NCBI GenBank assembly: GCA_028689995.1
Contig: JAQVCB010000004.1
Coordinates: 1 to 64,000, forward strand
Direction of reading: 5' to 3'
Length of the DNA stretch: 64,000 nt
Source: Candidatus Gastranaerophilales bacterium
GTDB lineage: Bacteria; Cyanobacteriota; Vampirovibrionia; Gastranaerophilales; UBA9579
This document shows positions 27,449 through 36,061 of this stretch, one piece after another (position 1 is the first letter of the stretch; each line of letters begins with the position of its first letter). Below the pieces are notes generated by a model. That model was not told where the DNA came from. It made no database searches and saw nothing but the letters and a program-made list of their open reading frames with translations. A program made the position numbers and the translations under genes.

Positions 27449-29170
27449 TCAACCTATTGCGTTATCCTGATAATTTTTAAGCCAACCTATTTCCTGATCG
27501 TTTAAAAGATCATAATCAACCAGATTTTCATCAAATTTTGATCTGGTTAAAGACCTTATAATAAGTTTATCATTTTCTTTTTCAATTGTAACTGTATTTT
27601 CTAGCCTTACCCCGCCCCATTCATTTTTGTACAGTCCAGGCTCAATTGAAAAACACATGCCAAATTCAAGGGGCTTTTTGGCATCTTCAGCAGGACTTAA
27701 TCTCGGAGGAGATTCATGGACAGCTAATCCAACTCCATGTCCCGTTCCATGCGGAAAACTGAAAGATACATCAGCATCTTTATTTATTATTTTCCGAACT
27801 TTTTTATCAATATCATAACCGCTTGTATTCTCTGTAAGAGGATAATTAAGCCCATGTAAAAATGCTTTTAAAACCGTAGTATAGATCTTTTTAGTTTCCT
27901 CATCAGCTATTGTATGCTTATCTTTTGCCAAAAATGTTCTTGTTGTATCAGTTGCATAGCCTCCTTCACAATAAGCTCCACAGTCAAGAAGGACTATATC
28001 TCCTTTTTGAATAAATTTTTCAGGATCAGGGTTTGTATAATGAATAATTGCTGAATTTTTTCCACTTGCAGCCAGTACTTCAAAACTAAGGCCATAAGCA
28101 CCTTCTTCAAAGAACAATTCTTTTACTCTGACTGCAAAATCTTTTTCAGATATTTTCAATCCTTTTTCAATACCCTGATTGAGCCAGCATATAGCTCTGT
28201 TTATGACTATATCTGATTTTCTGAAACATTCTTTCATATGGTCGAGTTCTGCGCTGTTTTTTATAGCCTTCATTTTTGAAATAGGGCTTGTTTCAAGCTG
28301 GACTGATTTATTTTTTTCGGTAAGCCTGTAATCATGAAGATTCATTGACCCTGGAATAAAGCCTATAACCGCATCTGTATAATTTTCAAATTCTTTATCA
28401 AACAGTTTTATATCCAAAAATTCAAACTTTTCGTCATACCTGTCCTCAATGCAGGCAGGTAAATTATTTAAATCAGTGAATACTAGACATTTGTTGTTTT
28501 TAATAACAGCTTTTGCCTTGAAAGATGAACTGCAAGGAATTTCTTTTCCCCTCAAGTTTAATATATAAGCGATTTCTTCAAGCTTTGTAACTAACAATGC
28601 ATCGATATTAAGCTTTTTTATTTCATTTAAGATAATATCAATCTTTTCTAAGGGAGTTAAACCGGATATTTCAATTCCTATATACCTTAAAGGCTCTTTT
28701 GCTTCAGATTCTTCAACTCCTGAAAACATTAAAACAGGATCAAAATTAAACTCTCTGAAAACAGGCTTTACCTCATAAAGATATTCTGTAAATAATTTAT
28801 AGCTGAAATAACTGATTTTTGTATTTACAAAACCAACAACACTTCCTGATTCTGATAACTCATTTATTTTATTTATTAAAGCAGTTCTTGGAGATTCGCT
28901 TAATCCCAGTTTTACAACAGTAACAATATTTTTATCAACTTCCTGATCAGCCTGTATATGATATCTGCCGTCAACAAATAAAAATACATTGTTTCTAGTG
29001 ACAAGAGCATCTCCTGTTGAACCGGAAAAACCTGTTAATAGATATCTTGAGTTTTGTTTAAGGTCAATATACTCATTTAGATACTCATCAGTTGAACTGA
29101 CAAGAAAAATATCAATACCCTCCTTCTCCATAAAAGACCGAAGTTCAATGATCAATTTTTGTTTTGTCAT
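27449..29170 (-). CDS. Xaa-Pro aminopeptidase, M24B family, long form
   Basis: A 573-residue metallopeptidase that removes N-terminal residues preceding proline. It is the long three-domain type with two creatinase-like N-terminal domains (about 1-310), then the pita-bread catalytic domain with VLLDCGAYCEGGYATDTTRTF (metal Asp pair), HGTGHGVGLAVHE, SIEPGLY and GVRLENT, and a C-terminal extension ending EIGWLKNYQ. AAGGA precedes the ATG. Together with pepA directly upstream it makes a peptide-breakdown pair. Confidence 0.92.
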   Translation of the reverse strand: MTKQKLIIELRSFMEKEGIDIFLVSSTDEYLNEYIDLKQNSRYLLTGFSGSTGDALVTRNNVFLFVDGRYHIQADQEVDKNIVTVVKLGLSESPRTALINKINELSESGSVVGFVNTKISYFSYKLFTEYLYEVKPVFREFNFDPVLMFSGVEESEAKEPLRYIGIEISGLTPLEKIDIILNEIKKLNIDALLVTKLEEIAYILNLRGKEIPCSSSFKAKAVIKNNKCLVFTDLNNLPACIEDRYDEKFEFLDIKLFDKEFENYTDAVIGFIPGSMNLHDYRLTEKNKSVQLETSPISKMKAIKNSAELDHMKECFRKSDIVINRAICWLNQGIEKGLKISEKDFAVRVKELFFEEGAYGLSFEVLAASGKNSAIIHYTNPDPEKFIQKGDIVLLDCGAYCEGGYATDTTRTFLAKDKHTIADEETKKIYTTVLKAFLHGLNYPLTENTSGYDIDKKVRKIINKDADVSFSFPHGTGHGVGLAVHESPPRLSPAEDAKKPLEFGMCFSIEPGLYKNEWGGVRLENTVTIEKENDKLIIRSLTRSKFDENLVDYDLLNDQEIGWLKNYQDNAIG

Positions 29171-29191
29171 TAAATATTTCCTTAAAATGAC

Positions 29192-30685
29192 TTATAACGA
29201 CATAATATGATTTAAAAGTGTTCTGACTCCGACTCCTGAAGGTCCTTTTGCTAATTCTTTTATCTCTTTATCAAGATATGCAGGTCCTGCTATATCTATA
29301 TGAGCCCATGGAGTTTCGCTTACAAATTCTTTCAGGAACAAACCCGCTGTAGAAGCGCCTGCCCATCTTGGTCCTGAATTTTTGAAATCAGCAACATCAC
29401 TTTTCAAACCTTCAAAATATTCTTTATACATAGGTAACTGCCAGAGTCTTTCTCCGCCTCTATCCGCTGATTTCATCAGGATATCTATCAATTCCTGATT
29501 ATTACCCATTATGCCAGATGCCATATAACCTAATGCAACAAGGCAAGCACCGGTAAGAGTCGCAAGATCAATAATCTGATCGACCTTTAAATTATCTGCA
29601 TATGCAAGAGCATCTGCAAGAGTCAGTCTCCCTTCAGCATCGGTATTATCAACTTCAATTGTTTTGCCATTCAGTGCTTTTAAAATATCTCCTGGCTTAT
29701 AAGCAGTACTGCTGGGCATATTCTCACAGGCTGCTATTATTCCATGTACTTCTACATCTGGTTTTAGCTTTGTTAAGGCGTTCATTATCCCTAAAACTGC
29801 AGCAGCACCGGACATATCATCTTTCATGTTTGTCATGCTGGATGCAGGCTTAATATCAAGACCTCCACTGTCAAAGGTAATGCCTTTCCCGACAAGAGCA
29901 ATCTTTTTAACAGGATTTGCCGACCTATAAGTCATATGAATAAACTTTGGCGGCTCTGAACTTCCCTTTGCCACTGCCAAATATGACCCCATGCCTAGTT
30001 TTTCAGCTTCTTCTCTGTCAATTATTGTACATTCAATTCCGTTTATGGATTTAGCATTTTCAGCAAGCTTTGATGGAGTAACAAATGAAGCCGGTTCATT
30101 TACAAGATCTCTTGCATAATTAACTGCCTCTGCAATAATTTTGCCTTTTTCCAGACCTTCATTAATTCTTTGTAATTTATCCGGATCGATTTCAACAATA
30201 TTAAACTCTGTAGGACCTTCATACCCGTTATTATTTTTCTTTGTTTTATATTTTGAAAACTTATATGCTCCGATTAAGGTCCCTTCTACGGTCATCTGAG
30301 CACAGTCAATCGGATCAAGACCTGCGATACCCGCCCCATGCAGTATTGAACATACCTTTTTTGCCTTGAGGAATGATATTGATTTTTTTATAGCTTTAGA
30401 TGCTACAAGTCTTATTGTATTGGAATCAAATTTCTCAGCTTTTCCAAGCCCGATAAGCAGTATTTTTTGAGCCGGAATTTTACCATAAGAAGGAATTACA
30501 TATGTATCACCCAGCTTACCTTTGAAATCATCTTTTCCGATAACATATTCGGAAATAATATTATCAAGTGCCGCATCAACCGTACCTGTACCGCCGGCCG
30601 GCAATTTTACACCTTCAAAAAGATTTACTATAAGAACATCGCATGAAACGTCTGACAAAGACCCTTGAATTACTTTAATATCCAT
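29192..30685 (-). CDS. pepA: Leucyl aminopeptidase, M17 family
   Basis: A 497-residue cytosolic aminopeptidase of the hexameric M17 family that uses two metal ions. The C-terminal catalytic domain contains LVGKGITFDSGGLDIKP, KDDMSGAAAVLG and the signature NTDAEGRLTLADAL, with the catalytic Arg in the last. The N-terminal domain (about 1-180) is the variable macro-like part. AGGGG precedes the ATG. It is the first gene of the leftward unit. Upstream lies the large repeat block, so its promoter must be within about 100 bases. Confidence 0.95.
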   Translation of the reverse strand: MDIKVIQGSLSDVSCDVLIVNLFEGVKLPAGGTGTVDAALDNIISEYVIGKDDFKGKLGDTYVIPSYGKIPAQKILLIGLGKAEKFDSNTIRLVASKAIKKSISFLKAKKVCSILHGAGIAGLDPIDCAQMTVEGTLIGAYKFSKYKTKKNNNGYEGPTEFNIVEIDPDKLQRINEGLEKGKIIAEAVNYARDLVNEPASFVTPSKLAENAKSINGIECTIIDREEAEKLGMGSYLAVAKGSSEPPKFIHMTYRSANPVKKIALVGKGITFDSGGLDIKPASSMTNMKDDMSGAAAVLGIMNALTKLKPDVEVHGIIAACENMPSSTAYKPGDILKALNGKTIEVDNTDAEGRLTLADALAYADNLKVDQIIDLATLTGACLVALGYMASGIMGNNQELIDILMKSADRGGERLWQLPMYKEYFEGLKSDVADFKNSGPRWAGASTAGLFLKEFVSETPWAHIDIAGPAYLDKEIKELAKGPSGVGVRTLLNHIMSL

Positions 30686-30785
30686 AATTTTCCCCTAAAT
30701 AAATTGATCTGTCTTGTGACTATAAGATAAATTATATAACAGGATCATTAACTTGTAAGTTATTTATTCAGGTTAATAATATTAG

Positions 30786-31004
30786 TAGTGGAAAAATACA
30801 AACTGATAAATAATTAAAATCTAGAATTTAATTATTTATCATACACATGTCATTGCGAGGATTTCGGAGAAATCCGTGGCAATCTTACCAGTTTTCGCCT
30901 GTTATCTTCTGACATTGTGGGCAAAATCCTTCGACTTTACTTCATTTAGCTCAGGATGACATTTTAAGGATTTTTCGTTTTTATCAGTTGCAATTTAACC
31001 ACTA
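30786..31004 (-). repeat. Family D element, complete copy
   Basis: A 219-bp gene-free element with terminal inverted repeats starting TAGTGG and containing a core from TGTCATTGCGAGG (30848) to GCTCAGGATGACA (30961). Its inverse is found at 56904-57121 (218 bp) with very high identity along almost its whole length, and a diverged copy at 23411-23632. In relation to the neighbouring A4 element it lies on the domain-2 side, as in the other A-D pairs. Confidence 0.82.
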
Positions 31005-31048
31005 CCACAATATTAATACCAATTTGAATACTAAATCGTTATTTATAA

Positions 31049-31485
31049 ATATTTCAGCCTGTCAAACAGCAGTAATAGCTTACTAGAAATGCTAGAAACC
31101 TTTCATCGGCGGAAAAATAATCCCTTGCGGACAAAACATTATAAACACTTCAGTCGTGAAATAAAAAACTTCAAACAATCGCATTTCTCTTCAGACTCTC
31201 AAACAAAGAAGATAAATAGAGAGCAAAAGATTTATCGGCAAGGGATTATTTTGTAGCATATGAAGGTTTTGTGCAGTTCTTGTAGGCGGTCAAATTAAAG
31301 CAAGTCGGCACTGTCTGAATGCGATAGCGGGAGTGGAGAAAAGTCGAAATGGCTGCGGTCAGCAGGCAGTGTAGACTTTTCGTAACTCGTTCAGGATTTT
31401 TCAATATACTATGTTAGAAGGTATCTTGCTTTATTAAAAATCCGAGTTTGCCTGACATTCGATAAGTTTTACAGGCTGAAAATAT
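31049..31485 (-). repeat. Family A element, diverged reversed copy A4 with a C insert
   Basis: Bounded by imperfect inverted ends TTTCAGCCTGTCAAAC (left) and GTTTTACAGGCTGAAA (right). Read on the minus strand it has the A layout: a hairpin domain holding a family C module, the linker with AAGAACTGCACAAAAC, then domain 2 with perfect 15-bp arms (31114-31128, 31238-31252; AAAATAATCCCTTGC and complement). The domain-2 stem occupies the place of AAAATTACCTGTTGC in A1 but is different in sequence, while flanks such as GATGAAAGGTTTCTAGC remain recognisable. Confidence 0.72.
31321..31393 (+). repeat. Family C module, copy C1
   Basis: A 73-bp segment from GCGATAGCGGGAGTGG to TAACTCGTTCA. The stem GAAAAGTC/GACTTTTC (31338-31345, 31374-31381) carries an inner CTGC/GCAG pair. 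C2 (31.9 kb) and C3 (49.5 kb, reversed) share the ends but have different stem bases. Confidence 0.65.
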
Positions 31486-31920
31486 TATTAATTTTAGACA
31501 TAAAAATACCCCGTATTTGGAACGGGGAAGAAGAGATCATGAGGCAGAATTTAAATTCTCGTTAGAATTTAAATTTTTATTTTTCCTTATTGTAAGGAAT
31601 CTTTTAAAAAATTTTAAATAACAACCTCTAACTCAATTGGACTTAATTAATATAAACTTCAAACTCAATATTAATAATAAATCTTCAAAAAAAATTGAAT
31701 ATTAGTCATGAGAATTAGACTTTATTACTCTTTAGAATTATTTTTTGCCAAAAACCTAGATAAATTGTCATTATTACACTCTTTAATTCTAGTTTTACTT
31801 TAAATTATAAAGAAAATTATAATTATAAAAGTTTAAAAGCATTATTATACCACTTCAAAAATGAATTTGGGATTTTAACAACAAATAAAAAATGGTATTC
31901 GGTAGTAGGAGCGTTATTTT
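31486..31920. other. Gene-free AT-rich stretch with two hairpins
   Basis: No supportable ORF. It holds a short GC hairpin (CCCCGT/ACGGGG, 31509-31527) and a perfect 12-bp AT-rich stem, AATTTAAATTCT with its complement (31548-31559, 31564-31575), followed by a T-rich tract that looks like an intrinsic terminator. The rest is low-complexity AT sequence. Confidence 0.45.
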
Positions 31921-32015
31921 CGGAGGCGATGTACGGTAGTGGGAGTGTAAAAAAACTGAAGCTGCTGCGATCAGCAGGAGCTGGAGGTTTTTAATAACTC
32001 GTTCAAGCCTTCGAA
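31921..32015 (+). repeat. Family C module, copy C2
   Basis: It contains ACGGTAGTGGGAGTG and ends AATAACTCGTTCAAG. The inner stem is CTGCTG/CAGCAG with a CGAT loop, and the outer arms are A-rich and T-rich. An outer TATTTTCGGAGGC-type arm (31911-31927 region) pairs with GCCTTCGAAAATA at about 32008-32020, so, as for C1 and C3, the module sits inside another stem. A near-duplicate CGGTAGTAGGAGCG lies just upstream. Confidence 0.55.
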
Positions 32016-32146
32016 AATATAAACTCGTTTTAGTATAACAATATTATTAGCTTTAATATATTTTAAAATACTGAATAATCCTTGATAAAAGATTTTGAGT
32101 ATTTTAATGTCTGAAATATGGCAAATTCATTGATTTTAGACAGGCT

Positions 32147-32596
32147 CTAAGTTATAAAATCAAAAATGCTTGAATTATTATTGCTGCTTGATGAGGAATA
32201 ATTTGAAAAGAGACTGGTTTGCGTACTCGCAGTATCAAATAATGAAGAAGTAGTTGTCGTATTATTTTCTGATAACGCAGAACTAAAAAGACTAAGCTGT
32301 TGTCGTTTTAACGACTCTGGTGATAACCCCATGCTACTTATTATACCTGCAGGTGTATTTTTATAAGTTTCCAACTCTTCATAGCTTATCCCATCACTAT
32401 TTGTATCAATTTTGTCATATGAATCAACAATATCTAACACTGTATCCGAAGGTTCTTCGCCTTGCGCAATAGCATTAGCCAGAGTGCTTTTTAGATCATT
32501 TTTCGTGATATTGACTTTTCCATCTTTAAATTCTTGTATCTGCTGACTAATAGCATTAGCATCCTGAGCAGATGAACTTTGCACCGATCCCACCAT
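32147..32596 (-). CDS. Small protein with one EF-hand-like motif
   Basis: A 149-residue protein with no signal peptide. Residues 60-78 contain DKIDTNSDGISYEELE, an EF-hand-like calcium loop that is one residue shorter than the canonical 12 (DTNSDG is followed directly by IS). The N-terminal third is helical and charged. The C-terminal third is Ser/Thr/Asn-rich low complexity. GGGGGG precedes the ATG. I do not know its function; calcium binding is plausible but weakened by the short loop. It stands alone between the repeat block and purH. Confidence 0.7.
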   Translation of the reverse strand: MVGSVQSSSAQDANAISQQIQEFKDGKVNITKNDLKSTLANAIAQGEEPSDTVLDIVDSYDKIDTNSDGISYEELETYKNTPAGIISSMGLSPESLKRQQLSLFSSALSENNTTTTSSLFDTASTQTSLFSNYSSSSSNNNSSIFDFIT

Positions 32597-32822
32597 AATT
32601 TACCCCCCATTTTATTTTAAAAATTTGCCTTATTTTATTATATGTTCTATTTATAAAGAGTTTCATCGTTTATCAATATTAAAACTCGTAGAATTATTCT
32701 CAAAGATAAAAAATCTTTTTCATTTTTTTCTCCTGAAAAAAGAGAAGTTTGATGTAATGATAATTTCTTTGTCATAGAATTATAAATAAAACAAGTTAAG
32801 ATAAAAAAGAGGATGGAATTAT

Positions 32823-34376
32823 ATGACTAAGAAACGAGCTCTTATCAGTGTTTATGATAAAGATAAAGTAGTGGATTTTGCAAAAGCGCTTATTGAAAAA
32901 TATGACTATGAAATAATATCTACCGGCGGAACTTATGAAACTCTTAAATCTAACGGCGTTGAAGCTGTTGAACTTTCAGAGATAACCGGTTTTACTGAAT
33001 TGCTTGGCGGCAGGGTAAAATCTCTTCATCCTGACATATATGCAGCAATTCTTGCTTCAAGAACCCATCAGGATGATCTAAGCCAGATGAAGGAAAGAAA
33101 TATTCACCTTATAGATATGGTTGTAGTTAACCTTTACCCGTTTGAACAAGCTTCAAAAGATCATTATATAGATGTTGCAAGACTGATAGAATTTATTGAT
33201 ATAGGCGGTGTTTCTCTTTTAAGAGCTGCTGCTAAAAATTATTTCTATGTAACTCCTGTTTATTCTCCCGATTTGTACGAACAAGTTCTTGAAGATCTTG
33301 AGCAAAACATTGGTAACACAAGCTATGAACTTAGAAAAGAGCTTGCAATAGAGACATTCCAATATACTTCAACTTACGATTCAATAATTTCAGAGCAGTT
33401 ATATACAAGAATCACCGAAATATCAGCCGATCAAATGCCTGATATATTTAATTTAAATATGAAAAAAGTTTATGACTTAAGATACGGCGAAAATCCCCAT
33501 CAAAAAGCCGCTCTTTATAATCCTGGATGGGCTCTTGATTTTGAACTCCTGAACGGAAAAGAGCTTTCCTACAATAATCTTGTCGATTTAACCGCGGCAC
33601 TTAATATAGTAAGCGAGTTTATCGATGTACCCGCGGCATGTATTATAAAACATGGCAATCCATGCGGAGCAGCTCTTGGAGAAAATATCAATGCTGCTTA
33701 TATAAAAGCATATGATTGTGATCCAATTAGTGCTTTTGGAGGAGTTATAGGTCTTAACGAAACTGTAACTGAAGAAATTGCAAAACATGTAAAAGAAATT
33801 TTCTTTGAAGTAGTTGTAGCACCAGATTTTTCCGCAAAAGCTATAGAAATTCTTTCAGCCAAGAAAAACCTTAGACTTGTAAAAGTTCCTGTTAATGCGC
33901 TTGAATATAAGGCAAATCAAAAAGCAGGATTAAAAGTTTTACCTTTTGGTGTCCTTGTTCAATCCCCTGATCAGGCAGACCTTACAAAAGACAGTTTCAA
34001 GGTTGCCACTTCACATAAACCCACGGCCGAACAGGTTGAAGATATGGTTTTTGCCTGGAAAATAGCAAAACATCTCAATTCAAATGCAATTGTAATTGCT
34101 AAAGACAAGCGTACAATTGGACTTGGAGTTGGACAGACAAGTCGTATTGCCTCTATGGAAATAGCATTAAATCAGGCCTGTGATGAAACAACGGATGCTG
34201 TTATTGCAAGTGACGGATTTTTCCCTGCGACAGACAATATTCATGCAGCAGCTCAGGCTAGAATAGGAGCAATTATTCAGCCGGGTGGAAGTATTAAAGA
34301 TAAAGATGTTATAGCCGAAGCAGAGAAATACAAAATTTCTATGATAATGACCGGAATGAGACATTTTAAACATTAA
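32823..34376 (+). CDS. purH: Bifunctional AICAR transformylase/IMP cyclohydrolase
   Basis: PurH catalyses the last two steps of IMP synthesis. The N-terminal MGS-like cyclohydrolase domain starts KRALISVYDKDKVVDFAKAL and carries EIISTGGTYETL and GGRVKSLHPDIYAAIL. The transformylase domain contains KKVYDLRYGENPHQKAAL, CIIKHGNPCGAAL, DPISAFGGVIG and SDGFFPATDNI. The 517-residue length is standard. It is monocistronic here, with no other pur gene in the window. Confidence 0.97.
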   Translation: MTKKRALISVYDKDKVVDFAKALIEKYDYEIISTGGTYETLKSNGVEAVELSEITGFTELLGGRVKSLHPDIYAAILASRTHQDDLSQMKERNIHLIDMVVVNLYPFEQASKDHYIDVARLIEFIDIGGVSLLRAAAKNYFYVTPVYSPDLYEQVLEDLEQNIGNTSYELRKELAIETFQYTSTYDSIISEQLYTRITEISADQMPDIFNLNMKKVYDLRYGENPHQKAALYNPGWALDFELLNGKELSYNNLVDLTAALNIVSEFIDVPAACIIKHGNPCGAALGENINAAYIKAYDCDPISAFGGVIGLNETVTEEIAKHVKEIFFEVVVAPDFSAKAIEILSAKKNLRLVKVPVNALEYKANQKAGLKVLPFGVLVQSPDQADLTKDSFKVATSHKPTAEQVEDMVFAWKIAKHLNSNAIVIAKDKRTIGLGVGQTSRIASMEIALNQACDETTDAVIASDGFFPATDNIHAAAQARIGAIIQPGGSIKDKDVIAEAEKYKISMIMTGMRHFKH

Positions 34377-34499
34377 AATTATACAGATGTATATTCCCAA
34401 AATATTAATTCTCAATTAAATTTATCCTGAATTTAACTTTTTAAAAAGAGAAGGATCCATTAAAAGCTAGTAAAAGTATTAAAGTTAAAAAAGGCAATT

Positions 34500-34539
34500 A
34501 AAATTTACTTACTGTTTTTATAGATAGTAAGTAAATTTT
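34500..34539 (+). promoter_or_regulatory. Perfect 14-bp hairpin just before the transglutaminase-like gene
   Basis: AAAATTTACTTACT (34500-34513) and its exact complement (34526-34539) enclose a 12-base loop. The stem ends one base before the TTG 34541 and 16 bases before the ATG 34556, so it sits in the ribosome-binding region. It could equally be a weak terminator of purH. Confidence 0.55.
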
Positions 34540-34555
34540 ATTGGAAAAAAGTCAG

Positions 34556-35884
34556 ATGTTTGTCTCTTCGGGAAATATATTGATACCCAATACAAAACTG
34601 AATAAAGTTTTAAAAACGTTAATTGCACCTAAAAATGAAAGTTTGCCTGATTCAAGAGGGTTCAATTACATGTCTTATTCTTCAAATTTAACTACAGGGC
34701 AATTAATTTCATTTCAGGCGAAGCAAAAAGCTGTTGATGATATTTCTAAGGATTTTGATAAGACTCACTATTTTCCTGATGATGAAACAGTACCTGACGG
34801 TTTTAAAATAAATGGAAATCTGTATCTGGTAGGTAATATGAAAAATCAGGTTACTGTGATTGACCGCAAAAAAGATAAAGATTTGCAGGAAATATTTCAG
34901 GCTTATCAAAGTCAGATACCTGAGTGGCAGAAAGAGTTTGAACGTATAAGTAAAAGGCCGTTAAGTGTACAGGAGCAATTTGCAATAGAAGAAGGAAAAA
35001 TGCAAAAACTTGATTGGCAGACATTCTTGATAAGTAATACAAAAAGTTTTATTGTTTCTTATTCCAGATTTCCTGTTGCAAAAAGTATGAAAATATTAGA
35101 AAAGCTTGCAGGTAAAGAAACATATATGGGAGAAATTTTAAAATCAGGTCTTGGAGTTTGTCGGCATGAGGCTTTTTTATTTAAATTATTGATGGAAACT
35201 CAGGGTATTCCGGTTGCATGTCAGGCAGGGTTTCGTATGGATACCGGCGAACCTTATGATGAAATGTTTCAGGGGCATCTTTGGAATGTTATAAAAAAAG
35301 GAAATGCTCAACATATTGAGGATATAGCTGATAGAAGGTCAGATAAAAGACAATATTTGGATACGAATTTTGATTATTTGTATTTCGATAAATCTAAGCC
35401 TTTATCTTTAGAAGAAAAATTTAAACAGGATATTCTGGATATGCAGCCGGGTCAAAATCTTCAAATAGGATTGGACAAAGATAATAATCTGGTTACAGAA
35501 AAAACTAATCCAAACGCAGATTTTGGATTGAAACTTATATGGAATGAAGAAGATAAGTTTGAACTCCATAAATTAAAAGAATCGGTAGGTCAAAGATCTA
35601 TAACATATAATAATTATCCCGATAACAAGATTAATACATTAAAAGACAGAATTTATATTTGGTATGGAAATGAAAATTTTTCAATATATCCTAATGATAT
35701 AAGAGCTAATTTTAACAGGCAGGTAGAAAAAACTTTTTTTCAGTTATGGCATAAATATAATTTTAAAATTACCTCATTTTTTATAGAGGACTTTGTAAAA
35801 ACAAAGCCGGATCTTGACCCAAAAGCTTTAGAAATATTTCATGATTTTAAAGATATAGGAGTAAACATAAGAGAAAATCGTTAG
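34556..35884 (+). CDS. Transglutaminase-like (papain-fold) protein, unknown role
   Basis: A protein of about 440 residues with a central block GVCRHEAFLFKLLMETQGIP followed 35 residues later by GHLWNVI and then HIEDIADRR. This Cys-x-His, His-Trp-Asn, Asp layout (about Cys202, His241, Asp256 from the ATG) resembles transglutaminase-like peptidase domains such as the EDR1 type. The flanking 190 N-terminal and 180 C-terminal residues match nothing I recognise. No signal peptide is present. The ORF track start is TTG 34541; ATG 34556 is an alternative I slightly prefer. Enzyme activity is inferred, not shown. Confidence 0.6.
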   Translation: MFVSSGNILIPNTKLNKVLKTLIAPKNESLPDSRGFNYMSYSSNLTTGQLISFQAKQKAVDDISKDFDKTHYFPDDETVPDGFKINGNLYLVGNMKNQVTVIDRKKDKDLQEIFQAYQSQIPEWQKEFERISKRPLSVQEQFAIEEGKMQKLDWQTFLISNTKSFIVSYSRFPVAKSMKILEKLAGKETYMGEILKSGLGVCRHEAFLFKLLMETQGIPVACQAGFRMDTGEPYDEMFQGHLWNVIKKGNAQHIEDIADRRSDKRQYLDTNFDYLYFDKSKPLSLEEKFKQDILDMQPGQNLQIGLDKDNNLVTEKTNPNADFGLKLIWNEEDKFELHKLKESVGQRSITYNNYPDNKINTLKDRIYIWYGNENFSIYPNDIRANFNRQVEKTFFQLWHKYNFKITSFFIEDFVKTKPDLDPKALEIFHDFKDIGVNIRENR

Positions 35885-36061
35885 AAATAATTTAATTGAA
35901 AGAAAAATTTAGTAAAATATCGTGGGAAGGTGGTTGATAAAACCATAAATCATATAAAAGGATGGTTATAGATTTATGCCATATATCTATAATTTAAGTT
36001 GGAAACATATGTTTTAAAATTATTTCAATGATGGTCTATTCTCGAGAAAGAAGGTAAATCA

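Noticed and set aside
30686-32146. Possible CRISPR array in the 1.4-kb gene-free block
   Set aside because: The repeats are different palindromic elements of unequal length, with no regular repeat-spacer spacing and no cas gene.
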